DNA of 64,000 nucleotides from Sphingomonas sp. NBWT7 (lineage in GTDB: Bacteria > Pseudomonadota > Alphaproteobacteria > Sphingomonadales > Sphingomonadaceae): contig NZ_CP043639.1 of the NCBI RefSeq assembly GCF_014217605.1, positions 1,077,501-1,141,500 of the forward strand. Direction: 5' to 3'. Under the pieces are notes generated by a model. That model saw only the letters and a program-made list of their open reading frames with translations, did no database searches and had not been told where the DNA came from. Position numbers and translations under genes: made by a program. Below, in pieces: positions 55,558 through 64,000 of the stretch (its first letter is position 1; each line of letters starts with the position of its first letter).

Positions 55558-56757
55558 TTAGCGCCCGAAACTGGCCGGGGCCGGCGAGACGACGACACTG
55601 CTGCCGCCGCGAATTTCCTGCACGTCGAGCGCGCGTTCGGCGACGCCGTCGCGGCCGAAACGGAACGCGCCGTCGATCCCCGCATAGCCTTCGCCCGAGC
55701 GCAGCCGCGCCTCCGGGAACCGCGCGCCGACGCGCCAATCGCGCGAGATGCGCGCGGCGAGCAGAACGGCGTCGTAGCCGAGGCTCGACAGGCGATAGGG
55801 CGCAGCGCCGAAGCGTGCGCGATATTTGACCGCATATTGGCGGTAGAGCGTGTTGGAGACGCTGGCGAACCACGCGCCGTTCAGCGCTGGACGCGCGGCG
55901 ACGCCGCTGTCGCTGTTCCACAATTCGGTGCCGATCACCCGCGTGTTCGGGCTGGCACGGCGCAGCAGCGGCACCGCCGTCGCCGCCTTGGCCGCTGAAT
56001 CGGCGATCAGCACGCCATCGAACGGCGCATCCTTCGCCATTCGGGTGACGGCCGCCCCGATGCTGTTGGGCGCCCGATCGTAGGTCTGCAGCGCGACGAC
56101 GCGACCGCCCGCTGATTCGACCGCTCGCAGGAACACGGTCGAGGCGCGCGAGCCGTAAAGCGCATTGGGCACCAGCCCGCCGAAATTGGTGACGCCGCGG
56201 CTGCGCGCATATGTCACGACGCGCTCGATCGACTGCGACGGCGTGTAGCCGAGCAGGTAGACGCCATCGCCCGCGACGCCGACGTCGTTGGAAAAGGAGA
56301 TCACCGGCACACCCGCCCGGCGCGCGATCGGCGCCACCGCGCGAACATCCTCAGCGAGCAGCGGCCCGAGGATCAGCTGCGCGCCGTCTGCCACCGCGCG
56401 CTGCGCGGCTGCGGTCGCGCCCAGCGCCGTATCATAATTCGTGATCCGGATCTGTTCCGATCGCGTGTCGAGCAGCGCGAGCTGCGTCGCGTTGGCCAGG
56501 CTTTTGCCGACGCCGGCGTTGGTTCCTGACAGCGGCACGAGCAGTGCGATGCGGTTGCGCGCCGTATCGCGCGGAATGCCCGCTTCGACGCCGGTATCGG
56601 GACGCGCAACCGGCGGCGGCGCCTGCGATGGGCGCGGCGGCGGGGCCGGGCCGCGCGGCACGACGGTCGAACACGCCGATATCAGCAAGGCGCTGACGGG
56701 CACGAAGCCACGCGCGATTATCTTCGCCCGTTGCGATACGGTTGCAGCCTCTGCCAT
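55558..56757 (-). CDS. Penicillin-binding-protein activator lipoprotein (LpoA-like)
   Basis: A 399-residue outer-membrane lipoprotein: signal with lipobox LLISAC (Cys29), a Pro-rich linker (~35-60), then a periplasmic-binding-protein (type I) fold from RIALLVPLSGTNAGVGKSLANATQLALLD. The family stimulates the transpeptidase of PBP1A-type enzymes. AAGGGG five bases upstream supports the ATG at 56757. It is divergent from rsmI, and the two start codons share the AT of the 4-bp palindrome CATG. Confidence 0.88.
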   Translation of the reverse strand: MAEAATVSQRAKIIARGFVPVSALLISACSTVVPRGPAPPPRPSQAPPPVARPDTGVEAGIPRDTARNRIALLVPLSGTNAGVGKSLANATQLALLDTRSEQIRITNYDTALGATAAAQRAVADGAQLILGPLLAEDVRAVAPIARRAGVPVISFSNDVGVAGDGVYLLGYTPSQSIERVVTYARSRGVTNFGGLVPNALYGSRASTVFLRAVESAGGRVVALQTYDRAPNSIGAAVTRMAKDAPFDGVLIADSAAKAATAVPLLRRASPNTRVIGTELWNSDSGVAARPALNGAWFASVSNTLYRQYAVKYRARFGAAPYRLSSLGYDAVLLAARISRDWRVGARFPEARLRSGEGYAGIDGAFRFGRDGVAERALDVQEIRGGSSVVVSPAPASFGR

Positions 56758-57607
56758 GACACCCCTTGTGGAAACCCTGAACCCCGGCCTTTACATCGTC
56801 GCCACCCCGATCGGCAATCTCGGTGACCTGTCGCCGCGCGCCGCGGACATCCTTTCGCGCGCCGCCGTAATCGCCGCAGAAGACACGCGTGTTACAGCGG
56901 GGTTACTGCGTCACATCGGCACCAAGCGGCCGATGACGCCGTATCACGATCACAATGCTGATTCGGTCCGCCCGCAGCTGATCGCGCGGATGGCGACCGA
57001 GGCGGTGGCGCTGGTTTCAGATGCGGGCACGCCGCTCATTTCCGATCCGGGCTACAAGCTGGTGCGCGATGCTCACGCCGCGGGGCATCTCGTGGTGACG
57101 ATTCCCGGCCCATGCGCCGCGATCGCCGCACTGACGCTGGCCGGCCTGCCGACCGACCGCTTCCTGTTCGCGGGCTTTCTGCCGGCCAAGGCGAAGGCGC
57201 GTGCAGACGCCATCGCCGAGATCGGCGCGATCCGCGCGACGCTCGTCCTGTACGAGAGTGGGCCACGGCTCGGCGCGACGCTCGCCGCGCTCGCCGACGC
57301 GCTTGGCGCACGCGACGCCGCCGTCACGCGCGAGATATCGAAGCGATTCGAGGAGGCGGTCACCGGCACGCTGCCGACGCTCGCTGCGCGCTACGCCGAT
57401 GCGCCGCCCAAGGGCGAGATCGTGATCGTCGTCGGCCCACCGGGCGATCCGGCGCCAGCCTCCGCGGAGGACGGCGACGCAGCCTTGGCGGAGGCGCTGA
57501 CGCGCTTGCCTGCCGCAAAAGCCGCTGGTGAGGTTGCCAAACGCCTCGGGCTCGATCGCAAGGCGCTGTATGCGAGGTCACTCGCGCTCAAGGAGCAGGA
57601 TAACTGA
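56756..57607 (+). CDS. rsmI: 16S rRNA 2'-O-ribose C1402 methyltransferase RsmI
   Basis: A 283-residue tetrapyrrole-methylase-fold enzyme modifying C1402 of 16S rRNA near the decoding centre. YIVATPIGNLGDLSPRAADIL (~14-34), AEDTRVTAGLLRHIG, VSDAGTPLISDPGY and FLFAGFLP are strong RsmI hallmarks. The ATG at 56756 overlaps the divergent activator gene's ATG and has no ribosome site; GTG at 56768 is an alternative. The order with yraN and gshB is conserved. Confidence 0.95.
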   Translation: MTPLVETLNPGLYIVATPIGNLGDLSPRAADILSRAAVIAAEDTRVTAGLLRHIGTKRPMTPYHDHNADSVRPQLIARMATEAVALVSDAGTPLISDPGYKLVRDAHAAGHLVVTIPGPCAAIAALTLAGLPTDRFLFAGFLPAKAKARADAIAEIGAIRATLVLYESGPRLGATLAALADALGARDAAVTREISKRFEEAVTGTLPTLAARYADAPPKGEIVIVVGPPGDPAPASAEDGDAALAEALTRLPAAKAAGEVAKRLGLDRKALYARSLALKEQDN

Positions 57608-57692
57608 GCGGCAAGGCCGATCACGCCAAGGTCGAATCACCTCCAGCGCCAGCTCGCTTGCTCGGCCGCGCAATGATCGTCAGGCTGTCGCG

Positions 57693-58067
57693 ATGCCGCG
57701 CCCGACCCGCACGACCACCGACCGCCGCACCGCAGAGGCGACGGGCCGTCGCGGCGAGCGCCTCGCGGCATGGTGGCTGCGGCTGAAAGGCTGGACGATC
57801 CTCGACCAACGCGTGCGCACCGCGGCGGGCGAAGTCGATCTCGTCGCCAAGCTCGGTTCGCTCGTCGCCTTCGTCGAGGTGAAAACGCGCGCCACCGCCG
57901 CCGAGCTCGATTTCGCGATCGACGCGCGACGGCTCGCCCGAGTCGCTGCCGCCGCGGAGATCCTGATGCCGCGCTATGCGGCGGCAGGCGAGGACATCCG
58001 CGTCGACGTGATCCTGCTCGCCCCCGGCACGCGGCCTCGGCACATCGAGAATGCCTGGATCGGGTGA
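57693..58067 (+). CDS. yraN: YraN family nuclease-like protein (UPF0102)
   Basis: A 124-residue protein with the restriction-endonuclease-like fold: GRRGERLAAWWLRLKGWTILDQRVRTAAGEVDLVAKLGSLVAFVEVKTRA, with E-x-D and V-E-V-K-T as the PD-(D/E)xK catalytic pattern. Its activity is unproven. It follows rsmI after 85 bp, a very common neighbour pair, and precedes gshB. Confidence 0.92.
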   Translation: MPRPTRTTTDRRTAEATGRRGERLAAWWLRLKGWTILDQRVRTAAGEVDLVAKLGSLVAFVEVKTRATAAELDFAIDARRLARVAAAAEILMPRYAAAGEDIRVDVILLAPGTRPRHIENAWIG

Positions 58068-58162
58068 TCGCGCCGGCGGGCCCCGCCTCGTCGCGCCCGC
58101 GGGTGACATTCCCCTGCCCTGCGCCTAGGCCGCACGACAAAGCCTGTCGCGGAGGAAACGCC

Positions 58163-59122
58163 TTGCCCTTGACCGTCGCTGTCCAGATGGACCCGCTCGA
58201 ATCGATCAACATCGCGGGCGATTCCAGCTTCGCGCTGATGCTGTCGGCGCAGCAGCGCGGTCACCGCCTGTTCCACTATGCGGCGGATAACCTCAACTGG
58301 TCCGACGGCCGCCTGTGGGCCAAGGCGCGGCCGGTGACGGTGCAGCGCGTCGTCGGCGATCATTATGCGGCCGGCGATCCGATCGACCTCGATCTCGGCG
58401 CGGACGCGGACGTTGTTCTGATGCGCCAGGATCCGCCGTTCGATCTCGGCTATATCACCGCGACGCACCTGCTCGAGCGGATCACTGACCGGACGCTGGT
58501 GGTCAACGATCCCGCGAGCGTGCGCAACGCGCCCGAGAAGGTCTTCGTGCTCGATTATGCGCGCTTCATGCCGCCGACGCTGATCACCCGCTCGCTCGAC
58601 GAAGCCCGCGCCTTCCTCAAACAGCACGGCGCGATCGTGGTGAAGCCGCTGCACGGCAACGGCGGCAAGGCGATTTTCCGCGTGGGGCCGGAGGGCGAGA
58701 ACCTTTCCGCGCTGATGGAAGTGTTCAACCAGACGTGGCGCGAGCCGCACATGGTGCAGGCGTTCCTCCCCGACGTCGCCAAGGGTGACAAGCGGATCGT
58801 GCTCGTCGATGGCGAAGTTGCGGGCGCGATCAACCGCCTGCCCGGCGAGGGCGAGTTCCGCAGCAACCTTGCGGTCGGCGGATCGGCCGAGAAGGCCGAG
58901 CTTACGCCGCGCGAGCGTGAAATCTGCGCCGCGTTGGGGCCGGAACTGAAGAAGCGCGGGCTCATATTCGTCGGGATCGATGTGATCGGCGGCGAGTGGC
59001 TGACCGAAATCAACGTCACCTCGCCGACCGGCATCGTCGCGATCGAACGGTTCGACGGAACTGATGTCGCCGGGCTGATCTGGGACGCGATCGAACGCCG
59101 GGTGGCGGAACGCTCTGCCTGA
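58163..59122 (+). CDS. gshB: Glutathione synthetase
   Basis: Joins gamma-glutamylcysteine and glycine using ATP. It has 319 residues, an ATP-grasp enzyme: N-terminal VAVQMDPLESINIAGDSSFALML, LMRQDPPFDLGYITATHLLE, ATP-loop VVKPLHGNGGKAIFRV, and C-terminal GIDVIGGEWLTEINVTSPTGI. The TTG at 58163 is preferred since GGAGGA stands six bases before it and the homology (MPLTVAVQMDP) starts there. Cytosolic; supplies glutathione for grxC and fghA elsewhere in this window. Confidence 0.96.
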   Translation: MPLTVAVQMDPLESINIAGDSSFALMLSAQQRGHRLFHYAADNLNWSDGRLWAKARPVTVQRVVGDHYAAGDPIDLDLGADADVVLMRQDPPFDLGYITATHLLERITDRTLVVNDPASVRNAPEKVFVLDYARFMPPTLITRSLDEARAFLKQHGAIVVKPLHGNGGKAIFRVGPEGENLSALMEVFNQTWREPHMVQAFLPDVAKGDKRIVLVDGEVAGAINRLPGEGEFRSNLAVGGSAEKAELTPREREICAALGPELKKRGLIFVGIDVIGGEWLTEINVTSPTGIVAIERFDGTDVAGLIWDAIERRVAERSA

Positions 59123-59141
59123 TCCCGCCGTTGGCGCGGGA

Positions 59142-59750
59142 ATGACCGAGCTCATCATCGATTGGATCGCCTGGGGCGGCTATTTCGGCATTTTTCTGCT
59201 GATGGCGCTCGAGAATGTCATCCCACCAATTCCGTCGGAGGTGATCATGGGCCTCGGCGGAATTGCGGTCGCGCGCAAGCAGATGGCGCTTGTCCCGCTT
59301 ATCGCCTGGGGCACGGCCGGGACGACGATCGGCAACATGTTCTGGTACGAAATCGGGCGGCGCATGGGCGTCGCGCGCTTCCGACCCTTCGTCGAACGAC
59401 ACGGCCGCTGGCTGACGATGGAGTGGGAAGACGTCGAACGGCTCGACCATTTCTTCCACAAACACGGTCACTGGGTAATCTTCGTGTTCCGCTTCATGCC
59501 CACCTTCCGCACGATCATCTCGCTGCCGGCAGGCATGGCCAAGATGCCGCTGGCGAAGTTTCTCGTCTTCACCTTCGTTGGCAGCGCGATCTGGAACACG
59601 GTGCTCGCCGGCGCCGGGCTGTTCCTCGGCTCGCGCTTCGAACAGCTCGATCGCTACGTCGGGCCGGTGGCGATCGCCACGACCGCGCTGATCGTCGTCG
59701 GCTACCTCTACCGCGTCGTCACGTGGAAGCCACGCGCCGAGCGCGGCTGA
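59142..59750 (+). CDS. DedA-family membrane protein
   Basis: A 202-residue inner-membrane protein of the DedA/SNARE-associated family. ENVIPPIPSEVIMGLGGI (~24-41) and RFMPTFRTIISLPAGMAKM (~117-135, with the family Arg) are hallmarks. DedA proteins act in lipid carrier recycling and membrane homeostasis. It begins 20 bp after gshB and is likely co-transcribed; it converges on thiSG with 11 bp between. Confidence 0.92.
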   Translation: MTELIIDWIAWGGYFGIFLLMALENVIPPIPSEVIMGLGGIAVARKQMALVPLIAWGTAGTTIGNMFWYEIGRRMGVARFRPFVERHGRWLTMEWEDVERLDHFFHKHGHWVIFVFRFMPTFRTIISLPAGMAKMPLAKFLVFTFVGSAIWNTVLAGAGLFLGSRFEQLDRYVGPVAIATTALIVVGYLYRVVTWKPRAERG

Positions 59751-59760
59751 CCTTTGGCGC

Positions 59761-60768
59761 TCAGATCAGGCCGGCGAGCGGCGAAGACGGATCGGCGTAG
59801 CGGCGGATCGCCATGCGGCCCGCACGGTACGACAGTCGGCCGGCCTCAACCGCCGCCTTCATCGCGGCGGCCATCATAACCGGGTCCTTCGCTTCGGCGA
59901 TCGCGGTGTTCATCAGCACGCCGTCACAGCCGAGCTCCATCGCTACCGCTGCGTCGGACGCGGTGCCCACCCCGGCGTCGACCAGCACCGGCACCTTCGC
60001 GCCCTCGACGATCAGCCGGATCGTCACGCGGTTCTGAATCCCCAACCCGGAACCGATCGGCGCGCCCAATGGCATTATCGCGACCGCGCCCGCCTCTTCG
60101 AGCTGCTTCGCCGCGATTGGATCGTCGACGCAATATACCATCGGCTTGAAACCCTCGCGCACCAGTACCTCGGTCGCCTTAAGCGTCTCGCGCATGTCGG
60201 GGTAGAGCGTACGCGCCTCGCCGAGCACTTCCAGCTTCACCAAATCCCAGCCGCCCGCCTCACGCGCCAGCCGCAGCGTGCGGATCGCGTCTTCCGCGGT
60301 GAAACAGCCGGCGGTGTTCGGCAGATAGGTGAAGCGCTTGGGATCGATATAGTCGGTCAGCATGGGCGCATTACGATCGCTGACGTTGACGCGGCGCACC
60401 GCGACGGTGACGATTTCCGCCCCCGACGCCTCGAGCGCGGCGGCGTTCTGCGCGAAATCCTTGTACTTGCCCGTCCCGACGATCAGCCGCGATCGGAAGG
60501 TGTGCCCCGCGACACTCCAGCTATCCGCATCGATCGCGGCGGCGTGATCCCCGCCGCCGACGAAATGCACGATCTCCAAGTCGTCGCCGTCCTCGACGCA
60601 AACCTCGCCCAGCGTCGAGCGCGGTACCACTTCCATGTTGCGCTCGACGGCGACCTTTTCGGGCACCAGCCCGAGTTCGGCGGCGAGCTGCGCCAGCGTC
60701 ATCCCGGCGGCGACACGGCGATGCGCGCCGTTCACGGTGATCGATACGGTTCCGTCGGTATGGGGCAT
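59761..60768 (-). CDS. thiG: ThiS-ThiG fusion: sulfur carrier and thiazole synthase
   Basis: A 335-residue bifunctional thiamine enzyme. Residues 1-73 form a ThiS domain ([25 protein letters not shown]) ending with the Gly-Gly of HFVGGG (71-73). Residues ~83-335 are Thi[15 protein letters not shown], the Schiff-base Lys178 in [33 protein letters not shown] and [11 protein letters not shown]. ThiS normally works with its free C-terminal Gly as thiocarboxylate, so here it is internal. No thiamine riboswitch was seen upstream. Other thi genes are not in the window. Confidence 0.93.
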   Translation of the reverse strand: MPHTDGTVSITVNGAHRRVAAGMTLAQLAAELGLVPEKVAVERNMEVVPRSTLGEVCVEDGDDLEIVHFVGGGDHAAAIDADSWSVAGHTFRSRLIVGTGKYKDFAQNAAALEASGAEIVTVAVRRVNVSDRNAPMLTDYIDPKRFTYLPNTAGCFTAEDAIRTLRLAREAGGWDLVKLEVLGEARTLYPDMRETLKATEVLVREGFKPMVYCVDDPIAAKQLEEAGAVAIMPLGAPIGSGLGIQNRVTIRLIVEGAKVPVLVDAGVGTASDAAVAMELGCDGVLMNTAIAEAKDPVMMAAAMKAAVEAGRLSYRAGRMAIRRYADPSSPLAGLI

Positions 60769-60851
60769 GTCATCCTTTGTCGAAGGCAGGTATGCAGATT
60801 GCCTTCCACCTAGGCTTGGCGCAGACGCCGTTCAAGCAAGGAGCCCCCCGC

Positions 60852-61283
60852 TTGGCCATCGTCTACGTCCTGAACGGCCCGAACCTCAACCTGCTCGGCA
60901 CACGCGAGCCGGAGATATACGGCCACGACACGCTCGACGATATCGCCGGCCAGCTCGAGGATCGCGCACGCGAGCTGGGTCTCGAGGTTGACATCCGGCA
61001 GTCCAACCATGAGGGCCATCTCGTCGATTGGCTGCACGAGGCGCAGGCACACGATGCGAAGGCGGTGCTGCTCAACGCCGGTGCCTTCACCCACACGTCG
61101 ATTGCGGTGCACGATGCGATCAAGGCGATACGCACGCCGGTGATCGAGATACATCTGTCGAACCCGCACATCCGCGAGTCCTTCCGCCACGTCTCCTACG
61201 TCGGCCGTGCCGCACGCGGAACGATTGCGGGCTTCGGCGCGCTATCGTATCTGCTCGCGCTTGAAGCCGCCGCGCGGTTCTGA
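60852..61283 (+). CDS. aroQ: 3-dehydroquinate dehydratase, type II
   Basis: Third step of the shikimate pathway. It has 143 residues: VYVLNGPNLNLLGTREPEIYGHDTL with the active-site Arg and Tyr23, QSNHEGHLVDWLHEA, NAGAFTHTSIAVHDAI and the HLSNPHIRESFRH lid. The TTG at 60852 is preferred because AAGGAG lies eight bases upstream; upstream ATGs add non-family residues. It leads toward accB-accC with a ~36-bp gap, a conserved aroQ-accB-accC order. Confidence 0.95.
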   Translation: MAIVYVLNGPNLNLLGTREPEIYGHDTLDDIAGQLEDRARELGLEVDIRQSNHEGHLVDWLHEAQAHDAKAVLLNAGAFTHTSIAVHDAIKAIRTPVIEIHLSNPHIRESFRHVSYVGRAARGTIAGFGALSYLLALEAAARF

Positions 61284-61319
61284 CACAGCGCGCGCCCTAT
61301 TCAGGGGAAAGGGTCGGGA

Positions 61320-61805
61320 ATGGCCGAAAAGGAAAATGGGGCGATGAAGGTCGACGTCGATCTCGTTCGCCAGCTTGCCGAGCTGCTCGACACGACGCAG
61401 CTCACCGAAATCGAGGTCGAGGACGGCGACCGCCGCATCCGCGTCGCGCGCAAGGCGGCGAGCGTCGCGGCCGCCGCGCCGGTGCATTACGCAGCCCCTC
61501 CCCCGCCCGCAGCGAGCCCTACCGCGGTCGCCGCGCTACCCACGGCCGAGCCGGCCGCGACGCCCTCCAATGCGAATGCCGTGCGCTCACCGATGGTCGG
61601 CACCGCCTATCTCGCCGCCGAGCCGAGCGCGCCGCCGTTCGTCAGCGTCGGGCGCCAGGTCCAGGCCGGCGACACGCTGCTGATCGTCGAGGCGATGAAG
61701 GTGATGAACCCGATTACCGCGCCGAATGCCGGAACGGTGAAGGCCGTGCTGGTCGAGAACGGCCAGCCGGTGGAATTCGATCAGCCGCTCGTCGTCGTCG
61801 AGTAA
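61320..61805 (+). CDS. accB: Biotin carboxyl carrier protein of acetyl-CoA carboxylase
   Basis: A 161-residue carrier for malonyl-CoA synthesis. Residues 1-45 are the conserved N-terminal segment ([32 protein letters not shown]), followed by an Ala/Pro linker (~48-85) and the biotinyl domain with Lys127 in EAMKVMN. Four bases separate its stop from accC. Confidence 0.96.
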   Translation: MAEKENGAMKVDVDLVRQLAELLDTTQLTEIEVEDGDRRIRVARKAASVAAAAPVHYAAPPPPAASPTAVAALPTAEPAATPSNANAVRSPMVGTAYLAAEPSAPPFVSVGRQVQAGDTLLIVEAMKVMNPITAPNAGTVKAVLVENGQPVEFDQPLVVVE

Positions 61806-61809
61806 GTCG

Positions 61810-63159
61810 ATGCCCGAGATCAAGAAGCTGCTGATCGCCAATCGCGGCGAGATCGCGCTGCGCATCCACCGTGCCTGCCATGAGATGGGGATCAAGACCG
61901 TCGCGGTGCACTCCACCGCCGATGCCGATGCGATGCACGTGCGCCTCGCCGATCAGGCGATCTGCATCGGCCCGCCGTCCGCCGCCGACAGCTACCTCAA
62001 CATCGCCAACATCATCTCGGCGGCGGAGATTTCGGGTGCCGACGCGATCCACCCCGGCTACGGCTTCCTCAGCGAGAACGCCAAGTTCGCCGAGATCGTC
62101 GAGGCGCACGGGCTGATTTTCGTCGGTCCGAAGCCCGAACATATCCGCACCATGGGCGACAAGGTGGAGGCGAAGCGCACGGCCGGCGCGCTCGGCCTGC
62201 CGCTCGTCCCCGGATCGGACGGCGCGCTGACCGATTCGGCAGAGGCGAAGCGCCTCGCACACGACATTGGTTACCCGGTGCTGATCAAGGCCGCGTCGGG
62301 CGGCGGCGGGCGCGGCATGAAGGTCGTGCCGTCGGAGGACGAAATGGACACGCTGATGGCGCAGGCCGGCAGCGAGGCGAAGGCCGCATTCGGCGACGCC
62401 ACGGTCTACATGGAAAAGTATCTCGGCAACCCCCGCCACATCGAATTCCAGGTGTTCGGCGACGGCAACGGCAATGCGATCCACCTCGGCGAGCGCGACT
62501 GTTCGCTCCAGCGCCGCCACCAGAAGGTGGTTGAGGAAGCCCCCTCCCCGATCATCACGCCCGAGGAGCGTGACCGGATGGGCGGCATCGTCGCCAAGGC
62601 GATGGCGGACATGGGCTATCGCGGCGCGGGCACGATCGAGTTCCTGTGGGAAGACGGCAAATTCTACTTCATCGAGATGAACACCCGCCTGCAGGTGGAG
62701 CATCCGGTGACCGAGGCGATCACCGGCCTCGATCTCGTGCGCGAGCAGATCCGCGTCGCCGAGGGGTATCCGCTGACGCTGCGGCAGGAGGATGTCGTCT
62801 TCCGCGGCCACGCGATCGAATGCCGCATCAACGCCGAGGATCCCAGAACCTTTGCGCCGTCACCGGGCCTCGTGAAACTGTATCACGCCCCCGGTGGCAT
62901 GCACGTGCGCGTCGATTCGGGGCTCTATGCCGGCTATCGCGTGCCGCCTTATTACGACAGCATGATCGCAAAGCTGATCGTCTACGGCACGACGCGCCAG
63001 GGCGCGCTGCGCCGGCTGCGGCGCGCGCTGGAGGAATTCGTCGTCGACGGCGTCAAGACGACCATTCCCCTGCATCAGGCGCTGCTCGAGGATCCCGAGT
63101 TCCAGCAGGGCGACTACACGATCAAGTGGCTCGAGGGGTGGCTCGCGAAGCAGGCGTGA
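61810..63159 (+). CDS. accC: Biotin carboxylase subunit of acetyl-CoA carboxylase
   Basis: Carboxylates biotin on AccB. It has 449 residues with the ATP-grasp core: [20 protein letters not shown] at the start, the flexible glycine-rich ATP lid [14 protein letters not shown] (~160-173), [20 protein letters not shown] (bicarbonate/biotin region) and [14 protein letters not shown] with the catalytic Glu and Arg. The ATG at 61810 is four bases from accB. The carboxyltransferase genes are elsewhere. Confidence 0.97.
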   Translation: MPEIKKLLIANRGEIALRIHRACHEMGIKTVAVHSTADADAMHVRLADQAICIGPPSAADSYLNIANIISAAEISGADAIHPGYGFLSENAKFAEIVEAHGLIFVGPKPEHIRTMGDKVEAKRTAGALGLPLVPGSDGALTDSAEAKRLAHDIGYPVLIKAASGGGGRGMKVVPSEDEMDTLMAQAGSEAKAAFGDATVYMEKYLGNPRHIEFQVFGDGNGNAIHLGERDCSLQRRHQKVVEEAPSPIITPEERDRMGGIVAKAMADMGYRGAGTIEFLWEDGKFYFIEMNTRLQVEHPVTEAITGLDLVREQIRVAEGYPLTLRQEDVVFRGHAIECRINAEDPRTFAPSPGLVKLYHAPGGMHVRVDSGLYAGYRVPPYYDSMIAKLIVYGTTRQGALRRLRRALEEFVVDGVKTTIPLHQALLEDPEFQQGDYTIKWLEGWLAKQA

Positions 63160-63221
63160 CCGATGACTAGCCACCGCTTGCGCGGGCGGTTAGCGTCGGC
63201 CGTCCCTGACGGAGCGACCGC

Positions 63222-63911
63222 ATGTTCATCGGGCATTACGCGCCGGCGCTGATCGCCGCTGCACACCCGCGCGCGCAGCGGCTGGGTAGCCTGTTCCTCG
63301 CCGCGCAGCTCGTCGATGTCGCATTCTTCGGTTTCGTCCTCGCCGGTGTCGAGCGGATGCGCGCGGTGCCGGGGACGACGGCGATGAACGCGATGGACCT
63401 CTACCATTTGCCGTACACGCACAGTCTGATCGGCAGTGGCTGCTTCGCGCTGGTATGGGCCGCCGTGACGTATCTCGTCCGACGCGCCGCGCTCGCTGCC
63501 GCACTTGGCGGCGGCGTCGTATTGTCGCACTGGTTCCTCGACTTGCTGGTCCACGCGCCCGATCTGACGCTCGGCGGCGGGGCCGACCGCTACGGCTTCG
63601 CGCTGTGGGACTATCCGGCGATCGAAATGCCGCTCGAACTGGCGATAACTTTGGGTGCGTTCGGCTACTACCTCCTGCGCACCGTTCCGCGTTCGAGCAG
63701 AGTGTGGATCGCCCCCGCGCTGCTCTTCGCGGCGCTACTGCTCGTGCAGGCGATCAACTGGGCGACGCCGCAACCGACCGCAATACTCGATCCTGTGCCC
63801 GCCTCCGAGCCACTGACCGCACTTGCTGCCTTCGCCATGCTGAACGCCCTTGCGGCGTGGACCGGTCGAAGTCGGCTGCCAAGGCTTGGTCCGCGCGTGC
63901 GGACGCTATAG
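63222..63911 (+). CDS. Multi-pass membrane protein with YdjM-like histidine motifs
   Basis: A 229-residue membrane protein with five or six hydrophobic helices. It contains FIGHYAPAL at the N-terminus, YHLPYTHSLIGSG (~61-73) and SHWFLDLLVHAPD (~108-120), histidine patterns like those of the YdjM/DUF457 group of predicted membrane metal-dependent hydrolases. The function is unknown. It starts 62 bp after accC with a weak site GGAGCG before the ATG and is followed after 9 bp by the ArsC-like gene. Confidence 0.75.
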   Translation: MFIGHYAPALIAAAHPRAQRLGSLFLAAQLVDVAFFGFVLAGVERMRAVPGTTAMNAMDLYHLPYTHSLIGSGCFALVWAAVTYLVRRAALAAALGGGVVLSHWFLDLLVHAPDLTLGGGADRYGFALWDYPAIEMPLELAITLGAFGYYLLRTVPRSSRVWIAPALLFAALLLVQAINWATPQPTAILDPVPASEPLTALAAFAMLNALAAWTGRSRLPRLGPRVRTL

Positions 63912-63920
63912 GGGCGGCGC

Positions 63921-64000
63921 ATGAAGGCAACGATCTGGCACAACCCGCGCTGCTCCAAGTCGCGAGAGGCTTTGGCGCTGCTGCACGAGGCGGGTGCCGA
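63921..64000 (+). CDS. ArsC/Spx-family reductase, 3' end outside window
   Basis: Only the first 26 codons are visible: MKATIWHNPRCSKSREALAL. The NPRCSKSR motif with a single Cys is the ArsC (glutaredoxin-dependent arsenate reductase) / YffB / Spx signature. It is preceded by GGGGCGGCGC nine bases after the membrane-protein gene. Arsenate reductase or a general thiol oxidoreductase cannot be told apart from this fragment. Confidence 0.75.
   Translation, partial: MKATIWHNPRCSKSREALALLHEAGA

Noticed and set aside
60769..60851. Possible thiamine (TPP) riboswitch upstream of thiSG
   Set aside because: The conserved CTGAGA and ACCTGA-type core elements are not present on the reverse strand; only a 7-bp hairpin (60782-60806) is seen.

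Overview
The window is a dense, GC-rich chromosomal segment from an alphaproteobacterium, most probably a sphingomonad (Sphingomonas or a close relative). The evidence is the gene content and gene pairs: a 1003-residue TonB-dependent receptor of sphingomonad type, L13 and S9 proteins with N-terminal extensions, PstA with a long N-terminal insert, a ThiS-ThiG fusion, and the order PBP activator / rsmI / yraN / gshB. The assignment rests on remembered family features, not on a search. I see no prophage, insertion sequence, CRISPR array or genomic island. About 73 protein genes, three tRNAs, one gene remnant and two short upstream ORFs are listed. No gap between genes exceeds about 225 bp.

Layout. 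1-3282: end of the phosphate uptake/regulation operon (pstA-pstB-phoU-phoB). 3418-10864: a small secreted protein, a short-chain dehydrogenase, a reverse-strand trio (cysE, DUF2794, HD-type hydrolase), a TauE/SafE-type exporter, oxyR, an aminoglycoside-phosphotransferase-like kinase and an epoxide-hydrolase-like protein. 10969-14302: gatCAB (tRNA-dependent amidotransferase, reverse strand). 14388-18203: a DUF3089 hydrolase, ruvX, pyrB and a dihydroorotase homologue that has lost its metal site. 18251-22839: two SPOR-domain envelope proteins flanking a ParA remnant, then serB and miaA. 22916-30240: branched-chain amino acid synthesis (ilvB, ilvN, ilvC, leuA), with a leuA leader peptide rich in leucine codons, and inserted genes for a TonB-like protein, a YceI protein and a BLUF photoreceptor.

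30251-32331: a pteridine/folate operon (folE, a FolM-type reductase, folB). 32554-35565: the TonB-dependent receptor, ending in strong terminators. 35643-43587: fghA, a SWIB protein, tRNA-Arg, a reverse-strand run (DUF983, DUF1178, nitrilase, grxC, comF), a methyltransferase, a MerC-like protein, ctaA, and rplM-rpsI. 43718-48179: a membrane-anchored aspartic protease, modABC and ettA. 48277-53828: an M28 peptidase, a small repeat lipoprotein, tRNA-Ile2 and tRNA-Pro, a polysaccharide-deacetylase-like protein, a degenerate histidine kinase and an Lrp regulator. 53859-55535: a second phosphate system (PiT plus DUF47). 55558-64000: a PBP activator, rsmI, yraN, gshB, dedA, thiSG, aroQ, accB-accC, a membrane protein and the start of an ArsC-like gene.

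Most of this is conserved housekeeping. The best candidates for something less ordinary are the leuA leader and its stem-loops, the catalytically dead dihydroorotase next to pyrB, the ParA remnant, the degenerate histidine kinase beside a deacetylase, the FolM-type enzyme in the folate operon, and several head-to-head gene pairs whose start codons overlap. I found no convincing wholly new multi-gene system.
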